Shown here piece by piece: positions 35,431 to 45,131 of a stretch of 64,000 nucleotides of DNA. Within the stretch, counting starts at the first letter, position 1. Each line of letters opens with the position of its first letter. Both the position numbers and the translations under genes were made by a program. Source of the DNA: Sporosarcina sp. FSL K6-1508 (GTDB taxonomy: Bacteria; Bacillota; Bacilli; Bacillales_A; Planococcaceae); assembly GCF_038007465.1 (NCBI RefSeq), contig NZ_JBBOXF010000001.1:4165001-4229000 (forward strand). Reading direction: 5' to 3'. The notes below the pieces were generated by a model. That model worked only from the letters and a program-made list of their open reading frames with translations. It was not told where the DNA came from and ran no database searches.

Positions 35431-36864
35431 TTACGCCTCCAACTCGATCATATACTCTTGGAATGTCATTTCTTCTTCGTCATTTTGTTCATGTTGCTCT
35501 TCTGTATCCTGTCCTTCTTTTCTGAAGTGCTGATTAAATGCTTGTTCACGTTCATTTTTGGATATATCTTGCAGTGTCTGAGAAATATCGATTCGCTCAA
35601 CTTGCAAATTCTGTTGCAAGAATGCGCTTCTAAGCTGATGTAGCTGACTGTCAAGCATTTCTTTCCCCAGTGCAGTTGATGCAAGAATCCGTGCTGTCAT
35701 GACACCATTAATCTGAAGCAATTCAATTCGTACTTGGCCGAGATGTTCAGGATACAATTTGACAAGAAGTCGGTTCGTTCCACCTGTTTGCCCAAAATTC
35801 GAACGTTTAAAAATGTTTTGCATCTCTTTGATCAATGTCTCATTACGAGAGTTGTTGCGATTTTCCAATTCAGCAAGCGTTTGTTCACCTTTCACCGCTA
35901 AAACAGTACCTAAAGCGCTACTAACAGCTTGTTGCAATGGTTCTTTAGAATTTGCTGTTGTTGACGATGGTTCAGAACTATTTTTTACAGTTTCTTCTTC
36001 CATGACAGTAACTACTGCAGATAATACTGGCTGTTGTTGTATCTCCTTGATTCCTTTGACAAGTAATGAAGGTTCAAGACCATTTTTCATTGGCCCATCA
36101 TCTGTCATTGTTCGACCTGTATCTGCCTGAACGACAAATCGTCCTATATTTTTCGACTCCATCCATTGTACCATGCTAGACTTTGCAGAATTACTGGAAA
36201 TAAGTAGATTTTCGCAATGTTTAGCCGCTGTTGCAAGAGAGCCTTGGAGCGTAAAAACCTGCTGTTCTTGTTTCATGAGTAAGTCTGTTTTCGGTGCTAC
36301 CAGTTCCGCTGTTTTTAACAAGGTCAATAGCTCAACTGCCTGTTTCTTCGGTATTTCACCTTTTCCTTCAAGCGCATCCGTCAATTGTTTAAAAAATTGA
36401 GGTGCTACTTTGTCAATAACATTCAACACTGTCCAAAAATCATTCGTATTTGCGACCACTGACAGTTCATCCTCGTCAAGACCAGCTTCCTGTAGTAGTG
36501 GTAGTAAACTTTCGATCAATTGTTTTGGATCAAGATCTAGTAAGCTTGCAATCTCCTCTAAATCGCCTAGAGAAGAAATTGAGTCGACTTCACTATCCAA
36601 ATCACGAGTTCCATTTTCTTTTAAACTAGTAATCGCAGCTTTAAGCTCTTCTAAAGATGTAGCATTAAATAGTTCCATTATCGCTTCATCAGATATCTCG
36701 CCGCCAGTTTCTTCTTTTACGGTAACGACAACTAATGGGACTTTTCCCGCAATACTGCTGAAAACCGATCCAAATGAACTTGATACAGGTTGACCCGATT
36801 GCATGTTATTTGTTGAAGTTTGCATGTTATTCCCAGCTAATGCTTGTAATGATGCGATGTTCAC
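35431..36864 (-). CDS. fliK: Flagellar hook-length control protein FliK
   Basis: A 477-residue secreted ruler. The N-terminal two thirds are low in conservation. The C-terminal hook-length domain (about 355-435) shows LYPEHLGQVRIELLQINGVM and a helical stretch ending LRSAFLQQNLQVERIDIS; it interacts with FlhB to switch export. Position between the MotE-like gene and flgD fits. Confidence 0.92.
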   Translation of the reverse strand: MNIASLQALAGNNMQTSTNNMQSGQPVSSSFGSVFSSIAGKVPLVVVTVKEETGGEISDEAIMELFNATSLEELKAAITSLKENGTRDLDSEVDSISSLGDLEEIASLLDLDPKQLIESLLPLLQEAGLDEDELSVVANTNDFWTVLNVIDKVAPQFFKQLTDALEGKGEIPKKQAVELLTLLKTAELVAPKTDLLMKQEQQVFTLQGSLATAAKHCENLLISSNSAKSSMVQWMESKNIGRFVVQADTGRTMTDDGPMKNGLEPSLLVKGIKEIQQQPVLSAVVTVMEEETVKNSSEPSSTTANSKEPLQQAVSSALGTVLAVKGEQTLAELENRNNSRNETLIKEMQNIFKRSNFGQTGGTNRLLVKLYPEHLGQVRIELLQINGVMTARILASTALGKEMLDSQLHQLRSAFLQQNLQVERIDISQTLQDISKNEREQAFNQHFRKEGQDTEEQHEQNDEEEMTFQEYMIELEA

Positions 36865-36904
36865 TTATTCACCTCCCTTCAATAGTATCGGCGCAAGCTT
36901 TCTT

Positions 36905-37510
36905 TTATTTAGTCATCATCGTTGTATATTTTGCTGCATCTTCCGGCGACATTTTTTCGAGAATTGACGCAAGGATATCCGGTTTTAAGTTAGTCAAAAT
37001 CCGTATCGCTTCTGCGTCACTCATTTTCACAATGACAGGTGCCGAAGATTTGGCAGACATCTTCTCAAATGTATTTACAATTTCCTTAAAGTTACGCTTT
37101 GAATCATCTTTTTCGCGTATCAGTACTGCGATTTCGTCTAGAAGCTTTTCTTGCTCAATTAGTAACTTCTCGTTTTCATTGGCTGACTTATCGAGATCTT
37201 GTTGAACCTTGAAGAGTTGGGCTTCTTTTTCTTGAATTTCTGCCTGCATCGTCACGACTCGCTCTTCGAGGACCAGATTACCAACACCCGGATCTTCTTC
37301 TTTCTTCTCCGAAGTAAAGGGTAAATTACTAGTCCACTTCTTTGCCTCATCAAAAACATTTACATCTGCGAATTTAGCAAGAATCAAGACTAGCGCCGTG
37401 GTAAATAGAAGAGGGATGATTATCCAAAGTAAGAGGATTTGGAACGCTCCACCTTTACCTTCTTTTTCAGCCTTGATTATTTCTATTGTTTGTTTGGTCT
37501 TTTTCGCCAC
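36905..37510 (-). CDS. MotE/YlxF-like flagellar coiled-coil protein
   Basis: 201 residues: one membrane segment (about 24-45, LLLWIIIPLLFTTALVLILA), a long coiled coil (about 80-140), and a C-terminal MgtE_N-like domain (VKMSDAEAIRILTNLKPDIL, EKMSPEDAAKYT). This is the YlxF layout of Bacillus and resembles MotE of alphaproteobacteria. Between fliJ and fliK. Exact function unknown. Confidence 0.82.
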   Translation of the reverse strand: MAKKTKQTIEIIKAEKEGKGGAFQILLLWIIIPLLFTTALVLILAKFADVNVFDEAKKWTSNLPFTSEKKEEDPGVGNLVLEERVVTMQAEIQEKEAQLFKVQQDLDKSANENEKLLIEQEKLLDEIAVLIREKDDSKRNFKEIVNTFEKMSAKSSAPVIVKMSDAEAIRILTNLKPDILASILEKMSPEDAAKYTTMMTK

Positions 37511-37514
37511 ATTC

Positions 37515-37964
37515 TCACCCGTTTTCTCTTCTGCGGAACTTCAGCGTCGACAATTCGTCTAGCTGAATCGCTTCCAGCTGTTCCATTTCAGCGCGATGAT
37601 GTTCACGATCTTTTTCCTTCATTTTTTCAAACTTGCGAACTTCAAGTGTTTTTTCTAAGAGTTTATTTTCATACCAATTCATTTTTGAACGGGCTTGCAT
37701 TACTTGCTGTTGGACCTCCGAAATCCGTTTCTCTAAACTGCCAATGAATCGAGCATAGTAATGAATTTCATTGACCGAAAAACCGACCGCCATTTTCACT
37801 TGCTGCTCAGTGAGGGTATCTTCTTTCTTTTTCAGCAAATCATATAATTGAGTAGCAACTGTTTCGAACGCTTCAACCGAACCTTTGAATTCAACTTCAG
37901 TTTCGGTTTTTTCCTGCTCACGAAACGTCAATACTTTTTCAAAGCGATAGTTATAAGGCTTCAT
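37515..37964 (-). CDS. fliJ: Flagellar export stalk protein FliJ
   Basis: A 149-residue, almost wholly alpha-helical coiled-coil protein (YRFEKVLTFREQEKTETEVE start). FliJ is the central stalk of the FliI ATPase ring. Overlaps the fliI end by 4 bases (ATGA). Confidence 0.93.
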   Translation of the reverse strand: MKPYNYRFEKVLTFREQEKTETEVEFKGSVEAFETVATQLYDLLKKKEDTLTEQQVKMAVGFSVNEIHYYARFIGSLEKRISEVQQQVMQARSKMNWYENKLLEKTLEVRKFEKMKEKDREHHRAEMEQLEAIQLDELSTLKFRRRENG

Positions 37965-39292
37965 ATGCTACCGCCTCCGGCACCGAGTGAAACGAGCTCA
38001 GCAATACTATCTTCTATTGAGATATTGTCTTTAAAACCTTGTTTCAAAAAATTTGTGATAAGCGGTTCGAATTCAATCGCTTGATCAATTTCTTTTGAAG
38101 TCCCGCGCTTATAAGCCCCGATATTGATAAGATCTTCGGATTTATCATACGTGTAATAAAGCTCTCGCAATCTTTCTGCTGATTTTACGTGTTCGGGCTC
38201 TGCAATATGGTTCATAAGCCGACTAACACTCTTCAATACGTTGATTGCGGGATATTGTCCCTTGTTCGCAAGTGTCCGATCGAGTACAATATGTCCGTCT
38301 AAGATTCCCCGGACCGCATCGGCAATTGGTTCATTCATATCATCACCGTCTACAAGAACCGTATAGAATGCCGTAATGGAACCATACTCATTGGTACCTG
38401 TACGCTCCAATAATTTCGGCAGGATAGCAAAGACTGAAGGGGTATACCCCCGTGTAGCCGGTGGTTCTCCAACGGCAAGTCCTATTTCGCGCTGGGCCAT
38501 TGCAACACGAGTGACAGAGTCCATCATCAACATGACGTTCATCCCTTTGTCCCTGAAATACTCTGCGATTGCAGTTGCGGTAAAGGCTCCTTTAATACGC
38601 ATAAGTGCAGGCTGATCAGACGTTGTCGCAACAACAATCGATCTGCTCATTCCTTCAGGTCCGAGATCACGTTCGATAAATTCGCGGACTTCCCGCCCAC
38701 GCTCCCCGATAAGTGCAATGACGTTTAAGTCAGCTGTTGTATTGCGAGCAATCATTCCAAGCAATGTACTTTTCCCAACGCCAGAGCCAGCGAAAATTCC
38801 GACACGCTGGCCTTTTCCGACTGTCAACATTCCATCAATCGCCTTAACGCCTACAGATAACTTCTCGCTGATAGGTGGACGAGTGAGCGCATTAGGTGGG
38901 TCTTGTTCAGTTCTTACAGTAGTCAACCCTCTTGGAAGCATACTATTATCAATTGGGTTGCCCATCGAATCAAGTACTTTCCCCATTAAACTCATGCCCA
39001 CTTTGATTTCAAGAGGTTTCCCTAAACTTTCGACAAGACATCCGCTGGATATATCACGAATGTTTGTATAGGGCATCAGAATGACGATTTCTTCCTTGAA
39101 TCCGACAACTTCCGCTTTAATAACCGAATCTTCTCGGCCAGTATTATTTAAATGGATATGACAAACATCCCCGATTGAACTTTCAGGTCCTTGTGACTCG
39201 ATCATTAGACCGACAACGCGGACAACACGTCCAAGTTTCTTGAAAGTCTTAACATTGGGAATGACAGTCATCAATTCCTCCGCTTTTTTCAT
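37961..39292 (-). CDS. fliI: Flagellar export ATPase FliI
   Basis: F1-beta-like ATPase that energises early steps of export. Walker A GIFAGSGVGKSTLLG, VIALIGERGREVREFIE and Walker B VMLMMDSVTR. GLMIESQGPESSIGDVC near the N-terminus matches Bacillus FliI. Two starts are plausible: ATG 39292, just after the fliH stop (443 residues), and ATG 39271, which has a perfect GGAGG 5 bases upstream (436 residues). I list the longer one. Confidence 0.95.
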   Translation of the reverse strand: MKKAEELMTVIPNVKTFKKLGRVVRVVGLMIESQGPESSIGDVCHIHLNNTGREDSVIKAEVVGFKEEIVILMPYTNIRDISSGCLVESLGKPLEIKVGMSLMGKVLDSMGNPIDNSMLPRGLTTVRTEQDPPNALTRPPISEKLSVGVKAIDGMLTVGKGQRVGIFAGSGVGKSTLLGMIARNTTADLNVIALIGERGREVREFIERDLGPEGMSRSIVVATTSDQPALMRIKGAFTATAIAEYFRDKGMNVMLMMDSVTRVAMAQREIGLAVGEPPATRGYTPSVFAILPKLLERTGTNEYGSITAFYTVLVDGDDMNEPIADAVRGILDGHIVLDRTLANKGQYPAINVLKSVSRLMNHIAEPEHVKSAERLRELYYTYDKSEDLINIGAYKRGTSKEIDQAIEFEPLITNFLKQGFKDNISIEDSIAELVSLGAGGGSI

Positions 39293-39294
39293 CG

Positions 39295-40065
39295 TCAATC
39301 ACCACTTTCCATGATACCGATGAGTTTCTCCCTTAATTCGTTTAACTGGTCATCAATGCTGACAACAATACGTCCATGATTTGTTTCGATATAACACTCA
39401 GTGGTTTCAAATTCTTCATTTACAAAAATAAGAAATGGCACATTTGGTGGGAATATCGATGCGAGTTCAGTTCGATTATCGGAAACAAGTTGAAAATAGT
39501 CGAGAGATACATACAGTTTAATTTCTTTCATTTCACGTGTTTCTTTTAAGGCTCTTTTAACAACCGATAAATAAACTTCCTCATCATCTTGAAGTATTTC
39601 TCCAATAATCCGTTCAGCAGAAAGCATTGCAAGATCAAGGATGACTCGTTCTTGACTCTCAAGATATTGGCGTGCATTTTGAATTGATAGCTCCGTTGTT
39701 TCATTTGAAGCGGTAATAGAAGTTGTCATATCCGACAATGATTTGTTGTGACCTTCTTCGTAACCGATTTGAAACCCTTCGTCGTATGCTTGTTGCTGAA
39801 GTATCGTTTTTTCATTTTGCCAAGCGGCTTGCATGACTGAAATCTCTTCTGTTGCCGTTTGTCTCAATTGTTCAATTGCCGCTTTCTCTTGCTCATTTAT
39901 CGTTTTGGTCTCTTTCAACAAGCGGTCCCGTTCAGCAAGGACGGAATCTAGTGATAAACTCGCTTCCTTATTGACCTCCTGTGAAACAGAAAGGCTGCGT
40001 ATGGATATTTCTTTCGTTTCTCCATTTTCCAATATCGTATTCAAAGAACGAAATACATTAGACAA
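39295..40065 (-). CDS. fliH: Flagellar export regulator FliH
   Basis: Peripheral stalk protein that binds FliI and the C-ring. N-terminal coiled-coil region, GYEEGHNKSLSDM in the middle, and a C-terminal V/A-ATPase subunit-E-like domain. Its start overlaps fliG: TTG 40065 (256 residues) lies 9 bases after GGAGGAG, while ATG 40074 and GTG 40086 lie too close to it or upstream of it. TTG is my preferred start. Confidence 0.88.
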   Translation of the reverse strand: MSNVFRSLNTILENGETKEISIRSLSVSQEVNKEASLSLDSVLAERDRLLKETKTINEQEKAAIEQLRQTATEEISVMQAAWQNEKTILQQQAYDEGFQIGYEEGHNKSLSDMTTSITASNETTELSIQNARQYLESQERVILDLAMLSAERIIGEILQDDEEVYLSVVKRALKETREMKEIKLYVSLDYFQLVSDNRTELASIFPPNVPFLIFVNEEFETTECYIETNHGRIVVSIDDQLNELREKLIGIMESGD

Positions 40066-41071
40066 TGATGTCATCTCCTCCGCCACGAGCGATTATGATT
40101 TCACCAGTTTCCTCAAGTCTTCGAATAATGCCTACAATACGAGATTGGGCTTCCTCCACATCCTTCAATCGGACAGGTCCCATGACTTCCATTTCTTCTT
40201 GGAATGATTCGGCCATCCGTTGGGACATATTCCTGAACAAAACTTCTTTCACTTCTTCACTGGAAACTTTCAATGAAAGAATGAGATCTTCATTCTCACA
40301 ATCACGAATAATACGTTGAATCGAACGGTTGTCCAATGTAACAATATCTTCGAAGACAAACATCCGTTTGCGAATTTCTTCGGCAAGTTCAGGATCTTGA
40401 ATCTCAAGTGCATCAAGAATCGTTTTCTCAGTTGTTCTGTCGACTCCGTTAAGCACTTCGACGACTGCATCAACGCCACCTGTTTCTGTGTAGTCTTGCG
40501 TTACCGTTGAAGACAGCTTCCGCTCAAGTACAGCTTCGATCTCACTGATTACTTCCGGTGAAGTTGAATCCATCGTCGCGATTCTTCTCGCAATATCCGC
40601 CTGCACTTCTTGGGGTAATGATGATAAAATCATTCCAGCCTGTTCGGCCTCTAAGTATGACAAGATAAGCGCAATGGTTTGCGGATGCTCGTTTTGAATG
40701 AAATTTAGAATTTGTGATGGATCTGCTCGCCTTGCGAAATCAAAAGGCCGCACTTGTAACGAAGATGTCAAACGATTAATAATTGCTTGCGCATGTTCCT
40801 TGCCAAGTGCTTTTTCAAGAACCGTCTTCGCATAACCAATACCGCCTTGCGAGATATAATCTTGAGCAAGTGCGATGTTATGGAATTCTTCGATGATTTC
40901 TTCCTTTACGGAGGATTCAACCTTTTTAACACCTGAGATTTCAAGCGTTAGCCGTTCAATCTCATCTTCGTTCAAATGTTTATAGATTGCCGCCGATACT
41001 TCCGGGCCGAGGGAAATGAGCAGAAGTGCTGCTTTTTGTTTTCCTGTCATGCCTTTTTCTTTTTTAACCAC
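40058..41071 (-). CDS. fliG: Flagellar motor switch protein FliG
   Basis: C-ring torque protein, 337 residues. N-terminal domain (GKQKAALLLISLGPEVSAAIYKHL split), the middle NEHPQTIALILSYLE helix region, and the C-terminal charged torque helix (around FEDIVTLDNRSIQRIIRD). Ends GGGDDIIV, sharing bases with fliH. Confidence 0.98.
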   Translation of the reverse strand: MVKKEKGMTGKQKAALLLISLGPEVSAAIYKHLNEDEIERLTLEISGVKKVESSVKEEIIEEFHNIALAQDYISQGGIGYAKTVLEKALGKEHAQAIINRLTSSLQVRPFDFARRADPSQILNFIQNEHPQTIALILSYLEAEQAGMILSSLPQEVQADIARRIATMDSTSPEVISEIEAVLERKLSSTVTQDYTETGGVDAVVEVLNGVDRTTEKTILDALEIQDPELAEEIRKRMFVFEDIVTLDNRSIQRIIRDCENEDLILSLKVSSEEVKEVLFRNMSQRMAESFQEEMEVMGPVRLKDVEEAQSRIVGIIRRLEETGEIIIARGGGDDIIV

Positions 41072-41085
41072 AGTTCATCCCTCCG

Positions 41086-42678
41086 TCATTCCTCGGCTAT
41101 CCATGTACGCAATAGTTTGGCAAACTCTTCTGGTTTTTCTTTTGCCATCTTCTCGAGTTGTTTTCTGCGGACAGTTCCTTCTGTTTCCAGCTCTGTATTA
41201 ATATCATTCACATCAAACGATACGAGTTGCTCTTCCATAATCAGTTCTTCTTCCAGCTCTTCTGCATTCCGTCGACTTCTGAAGAACATAAATATAAGAA
41301 TTCCGATGACAAGAAGAAGTACCCCACCAATCACGTAAATCCACCATGGTATTGCAGACTTCGGTTCAGATACGTCGACCATTTTCCCATTGAAAGGCTG
41401 AACCGAAACGACGATTTTATCACCAAGTTCCGCTTGGGTCAGTTCTCCAGCAGCCTCTTTGTCAATGGAAGTCCGAATTATTGTCTCAAGGATGCGTTGG
41501 ACATCCTCTTGCAATCCTTGCGGCATTGACGTTGAATCGTCTGCTATAGGCGGTTCCACCATTACCTGGATTCCGATATCACGTATTTTATACGGGCTTT
41601 CGACAATTTCCTTGCGAATTCGATTAACTTCATTGTTAACCGTTTCTTCGATTTTTTCATAATCACCGTTTGAAAATTGCCCTTCTACGTAACCCGTTCT
41701 ATTATCTGTAGGATCCTCCGCTTCCGGAGTCCCACCTGCTGCTTGGCCGTTTCCTGTAAATGATTCAGTGAGGCGTTGCACACTAAGTGCGATTCCTTCC
41801 ATACTTTCCTCGTCAACAGGCGTCACAAGATTTTCTTCCCTGTTTTCAAGCTGGAAGTCGATATCCGTTGTGACCGAGACTACAATTTTATCTTGTCCCA
41901 TCATTGTTCCAAGCATCATCTGTACTTGACGTTGTAAATCTCGTTCGATCGTTTTTTTGAGCGTCATCTGGTCCGTTATGCTTGGTCCATACGCAGTATC
42001 GGTAGCCTTCAAATCAAAATACTCGGAGTACTGGTTCATGATGACAATATCATCCGTCGACAGATTCGGCATACTTTTTGATACCAGTTTATAAAGTGCA
42101 GTAATTTGTGGTTCAGTGAATGTATGTCCCGCGTCAGTTTTCAACATGATTGATGCACTTGCCTGTTGAGTGTTTTCGTTCAAGAAAACGCTCTCTGTAG
42201 GCAATGTGATCATCACATCTGCATCTTTCACGCCTTCGATCCCTTTAATCAGGTTCGCAAGCTCGGTTTGCATCGAAGCGAGTTTAATCATATTGAACTC
42301 GTTATCCGTCGTTCCGAATCCCGCGTTTTGAGCAAAGAATGAGTAATCAATCATGCCAGAGTTCGGAAAGCCTTCTGCCGCAAGGGAGACAAGTAAGGAA
42401 TCCACATTTTCTTTAGGCACTAGTATCGATGTCCCACCTGGCGCAACCTTACTTTTCACCCCTTGGGAGTCCAACTGTTCTTTAATTCGCCCAATCTCTG
42501 CCCGGGATACATCCGAATAGAGCGGTACATATTCCGTCCTAGATAGATAGATAGTCAGTAAAGCCGCGATTAGAATAACAGCTACTGCAGATCCGATATA
42601 AGTAACTTTTTGCTTTTTGGTACGACTTGACCAATACGTTTGAATATCCGCCCTGATCTTCGTCAATCTTTCATTCAT
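41086..42678 (-). CDS. fliF: Flagellar MS-ring protein FliF
   Basis: 530 residues. Two membrane segments (about 26-45 and 430-450), YscJ-type ring-building motifs between them (LDSQGVKSKVAPGGTSILVP, ELANLIKGIEGVKDADVMI in part), and a cytoplasmic C-terminus (LEKMAKEKPEEFAKLLRTWI) that binds FliG. 14 bases before fliG. Confidence 0.97.
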   Translation of the reverse strand: MNERLTKIRADIQTYWSSRTKKQKVTYIGSAVAVILIAALLTIYLSRTEYVPLYSDVSRAEIGRIKEQLDSQGVKSKVAPGGTSILVPKENVDSLLVSLAAEGFPNSGMIDYSFFAQNAGFGTTDNEFNMIKLASMQTELANLIKGIEGVKDADVMITLPTESVFLNENTQQASASIMLKTDAGHTFTEPQITALYKLVSKSMPNLSTDDIVIMNQYSEYFDLKATDTAYGPSITDQMTLKKTIERDLQRQVQMMLGTMMGQDKIVVSVTTDIDFQLENREENLVTPVDEESMEGIALSVQRLTESFTGNGQAAGGTPEAEDPTDNRTGYVEGQFSNGDYEKIEETVNNEVNRIRKEIVESPYKIRDIGIQVMVEPPIADDSTSMPQGLQEDVQRILETIIRTSIDKEAAGELTQAELGDKIVVSVQPFNGKMVDVSEPKSAIPWWIYVIGGVLLLVIGILIFMFFRSRRNAEELEEELIMEEQLVSFDVNDINTELETEGTVRRKQLEKMAKEKPEEFAKLLRTWIAEE

Positions 42679-42740
42679 TGTAATCCCCCGGTCAGCTTAC
42701 GTAATTCAAAAATGCGGTCCAACTTGAATGGCGTATGCAA

Positions 42741-43055
42741 TCAAACAGGCATCCTAATGATTTCTTGATATGCTTCGATTACTTTGTTCCGCACTTCCAT
42801 CGTTGCATTTAACGCAATCGAAGCCTTTTGAGAAGCAATCATGACATCATGAAGTTCGATGTCTCCGCCGCGTACTAATTTCTCTGTCATTACATCCGAT
42901 TCATACTGCTTATTATTCACTTCTTGAATAGCATCTTTTAAAAAGCTACCAAAAGTTTGCTGTGCCTCATATGGTGTTGGCACTGTTTTCACTTGATTTT
43001 CTATCTTAAGCATCCCTGCTGATTGCGTAGGATTAAAAATTGATTGTATGGCCAT
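42741..43055 (-). CDS. fliE: Flagellar hook-basal body complex protein FliE
   Basis: A 104-residue rod adapter linking MS-ring and rod. C-terminal family signature GDIELHDVMIASQKASIALN and LNATMEVRNKVIEAYQEIMRMP-type ending (IRMPV here). Between flgC and fliF. Confidence 0.95.
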   Translation of the reverse strand: MAIQSIFNPTQSAGMLKIENQVKTVPTPYEAQQTFGSFLKDAIQEVNNKQYESDVMTEKLVRGGDIELHDVMIASQKASIALNATMEVRNKVIEAYQEIIRMPV

Positions 43056-43079
43056 TTAAGTAACTTCCTTCCAGAATCA

Positions 43080-43541
43080 TTATTTACCGATTTCAAGAGC
43101 TTTCATCAACATTGATTTATTGGCATTGATCACCGTAACATTCGCTTCATAAGAACGTGTAGCAGACATAAGGTCAATCATCTCCCGCAGTGGGTCGACA
43201 TTCGGCATTGAAACATATCCTTCATCATTTGCATCTGGATGTGAAGGATCAAAGACAAGATTAAATGGTGTTTCGGTATCTTCTTTAATGCTCGAAACCG
43301 TCACACCATATCCTGCCGATCCTTTTACCTGATTACCCATCGCAGCGTTTAACATGGATGAGAATTGCCCTTCTTGCGGTTGAAAAGTAACAGATTTACG
43401 TCGATACGGCTGCCATTCCCCGTCAACCATTTTTCCGCGTGTTGTATCAATGTTCGCCATATTGGATGAAATGACGTCCATCCGCATGCGTTGAGCGGTC
43501 AATGCAGATGCGGACGTGTTCAAACTATGAAAAATCGTCAT
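43080..43541 (-). CDS. flgC: Flagellar basal-body rod protein FlgC
   Basis: Proximal rod protein of 153 residues. N-terminal MDVISSNMANIDTTRG and C-terminal MSATRSYEANVTVINANKSM match FlgC. ATG 43541 (MTIFHSLN) is 8 bases after GGAGGT; the GTG two codons earlier is too close to it. Confidence 0.97.
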   Translation of the reverse strand: MTIFHSLNTSASALTAQRMRMDVISSNMANIDTTRGKMVDGEWQPYRRKSVTFQPQEGQFSSMLNAAMGNQVKGSAGYGVTVSSIKEDTETPFNLVFDPSHPDANDEGYVSMPNVDPLREMIDLMSATRSYEANVTVINANKSMLMKALEIGK

Positions 43542-43543
43542 CG

Positions 43544-43936
43544 TCACCGACCTCCTTTAATAACATTTTGCAGTGTACTGAACTTCCCGTTAATACGGTC
43601 TACAACCGCGTTATAGTAAATTTGGTTAGCTGCAAGATCAGCCTGTTCCTTATCCATATCCACACCGTTTCCATCTTGCCGATAACGCAGATTCGAGTAA
43701 TTGAAAACTCCGGGTTGTGTCGTGGTTGATTTGAAATCGATATGTCGCTTGTCTGTTCTGTAGGCTTCTAACGTATTCGCTTTAGCATTTGCAAAAACTT
43801 CTTCGAAACTGACATTTTTCGCCTTATAATTAGGAGTATCGATATTTGCTATATTTTGCGAAATCACTTTCCCTTTAGTAGCAGAAAAATCTAGTCCTCG
43901 CTCCAATTGCGTAATTGTCGATCCAAATATATTCAT
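43544..43936 (-). CDS. flgB: Flagellar basal-body rod protein FlgB
   Basis: First gene of the fla/che operon. 130 residues; VISQNIANIDTPNYKAKNVSFE is the rod signature. ATG 43936 (MNIFGSTI) is 6 bases after GAGGTG; an in-frame GTG at 43945 overlaps that Shine-Dalgarno. The upstream spacer of about 330 bases holds the operon promoter region and the codY terminator. Confidence 0.97.
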   Translation of the reverse strand: MNIFGSTITQLERGLDFSATKGKVISQNIANIDTPNYKAKNVSFEEVFANAKANTLEAYRTDKRHIDFKSTTTQPGVFNYSNLRYRQDGNGVDMDKEQADLAANQIYYNAVVDRINGKFSTLQNVIKGGR

Positions 43937-43945
43937 TGTTTCCAC

Positions 43946-44215
43946 CTCTTATTCCCTCTATTGATGAAACAAAACTGTTATATTCTTAAAAAGTATTAAA
44001 CTAGCGTTTTAAATCAATACTCTCATTGTATCGGATTTTGGTGATTCTTGTCTATATAAGAAGAATAATATCCGTTAGTCCAAAATAACCCATTTTATTA
44101 TTAAAAAGTATTTAAAACCCCCTTTCTACTACCAAAGTCACTATTCAACTATAATTTCTGTGTATTCTCACTCAATCCAAGTCCGTTTTCTGCTATTATT
44201 TTTTACTCCACATAC
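43946..44215 (-). promoter_or_regulatory. AT-rich fla/che operon control region
   Basis: This 270-base AT-rich spacer between codY and flgB contains no gene. The best sigma-A-like pair on the minus strand is TTGGAC (44083-44078), 18-base spacer, TTATAT (44059-44054). At 44152-44166 is a degenerate CodY-like box (about 10 of 15 matches to the known consensus by eye). No clear sigma-D box was found. Confidence 0.4.
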
Positions 44216-44249
44216 AAAAACACCTCTTCCTGAAACCGGAAGAGGTGTC
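44216..44249 (-). terminator. Intrinsic terminator of codY
   Basis: Minus strand: ACACCTCTTCC, a 7-base loop, GGAAGAGGTGT, followed by TTTTTG. A perfect 11-bp stem about 19 bases after the codY stop. It isolates fla/che from codY transcription. Confidence 0.93.
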
Positions 44250-44267
44250 GAAATGCCTATTATACAC

Positions 44268-45044
44268 TTATGATTTTTGTTTTTCAAGCTCTTCAAGGAA
44301 TTTATTGTTTAGGACTTTGATATACGTCCCTTTCATTCCAAGTGAACGAGATTCGATAACGCCAGCACTTTCTAGTTTACGTAGCGCATTCACGATTACC
44401 GAACGCGTAATGCCAACACGGTCTGCAATTTTAGAAGCGACTAGCAAGCCTTCATTGCCGTCAAGTTCATTAAAAATATGCTCAATCGCTTCGTGTTCAC
44501 TGTAAGAAAGTGAATTGATAGCCATTTGAACAACTGCTTTACTGCGTGCTTCGATTTCAATTTTCTCGGATTTCTCACGTAGGATTTCCATTCCAACAAC
44601 TGTTGCGCCATATTCCGCAAGGATCAAATCATCATCTTGGAACTCATCTTTAAGTCTTGCCAAGATTAGTGTACCAAGACGTTCACCGCCGCCGATGATT
44701 GGAACAATCGTTGTCAAGCCTTCTTTGAATAGCTCACGATTTTCAACCGGGAAAACAGTATGCGTGCTGTCCACATCCAAGTTAGAAGAAGTCTCTCTCA
44801 CTTCAAACAAGCGGTTTGTATATTCTTCAGGGAATTTGCGGTCTATGAACATTTGTTTCATGCGTTCATTTTCAATTTGGTGATGTATTTCCAAACCAAG
44901 TAATTTCCCTTTTCTGCTTACGATAAACGCATTACAATCAATAACGGAGCTAAGCTTTTCAGCCATTTCCTTAAAGTTTACCGGTTTACCTGCTGATTCT
45001 TGTAGCATTGCGTTAATTTGACGTGTTTTTGATAATAAATTCAT
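44268..45044 (-). CDS. codY: Global nutritional repressor CodY
   Basis: 258 residues. N-terminal GAF domain (about 1-155) binding branched-chain amino acids, C-terminal winged helix (ASKIADRVGITRSVIVNALRKLESAG, split) with recognition helix. It senses GTP and branched-chain amino acids and represses stationary-phase genes; in B. subtilis it represses fla/che directly. Follows hslU by 87 bases. Confidence 0.98.
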   Translation of the reverse strand: MNLLSKTRQINAMLQESAGKPVNFKEMAEKLSSVIDCNAFIVSRKGKLLGLEIHHQIENERMKQMFIDRKFPEEYTNRLFEVRETSSNLDVDSTHTVFPVENRELFKEGLTTIVPIIGGGERLGTLILARLKDEFQDDDLILAEYGATVVGMEILREKSEKIEIEARSKAVVQMAINSLSYSEHEAIEHIFNELDGNEGLLVASKIADRVGITRSVIVNALRKLESAGVIESRSLGMKGTYIKVLNNKFLEELEKQKS

Positions 45045-45131
45045 TTTCTTTTTTCCTCCTCAAGATACTTGCTAATCGTTTAAAGAATATTCTAAAGGTT
45101 TTTAATCATTAAATAAACTAAAACGTTTCAA

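Noticed and set aside
36410..36793. Plus-strand Ser-rich ORF of 127 codons
   Set aside because: Antisense to the poorly conserved N-terminal part of fliK; Ser-rich shadow of acidic codons on the other strand.
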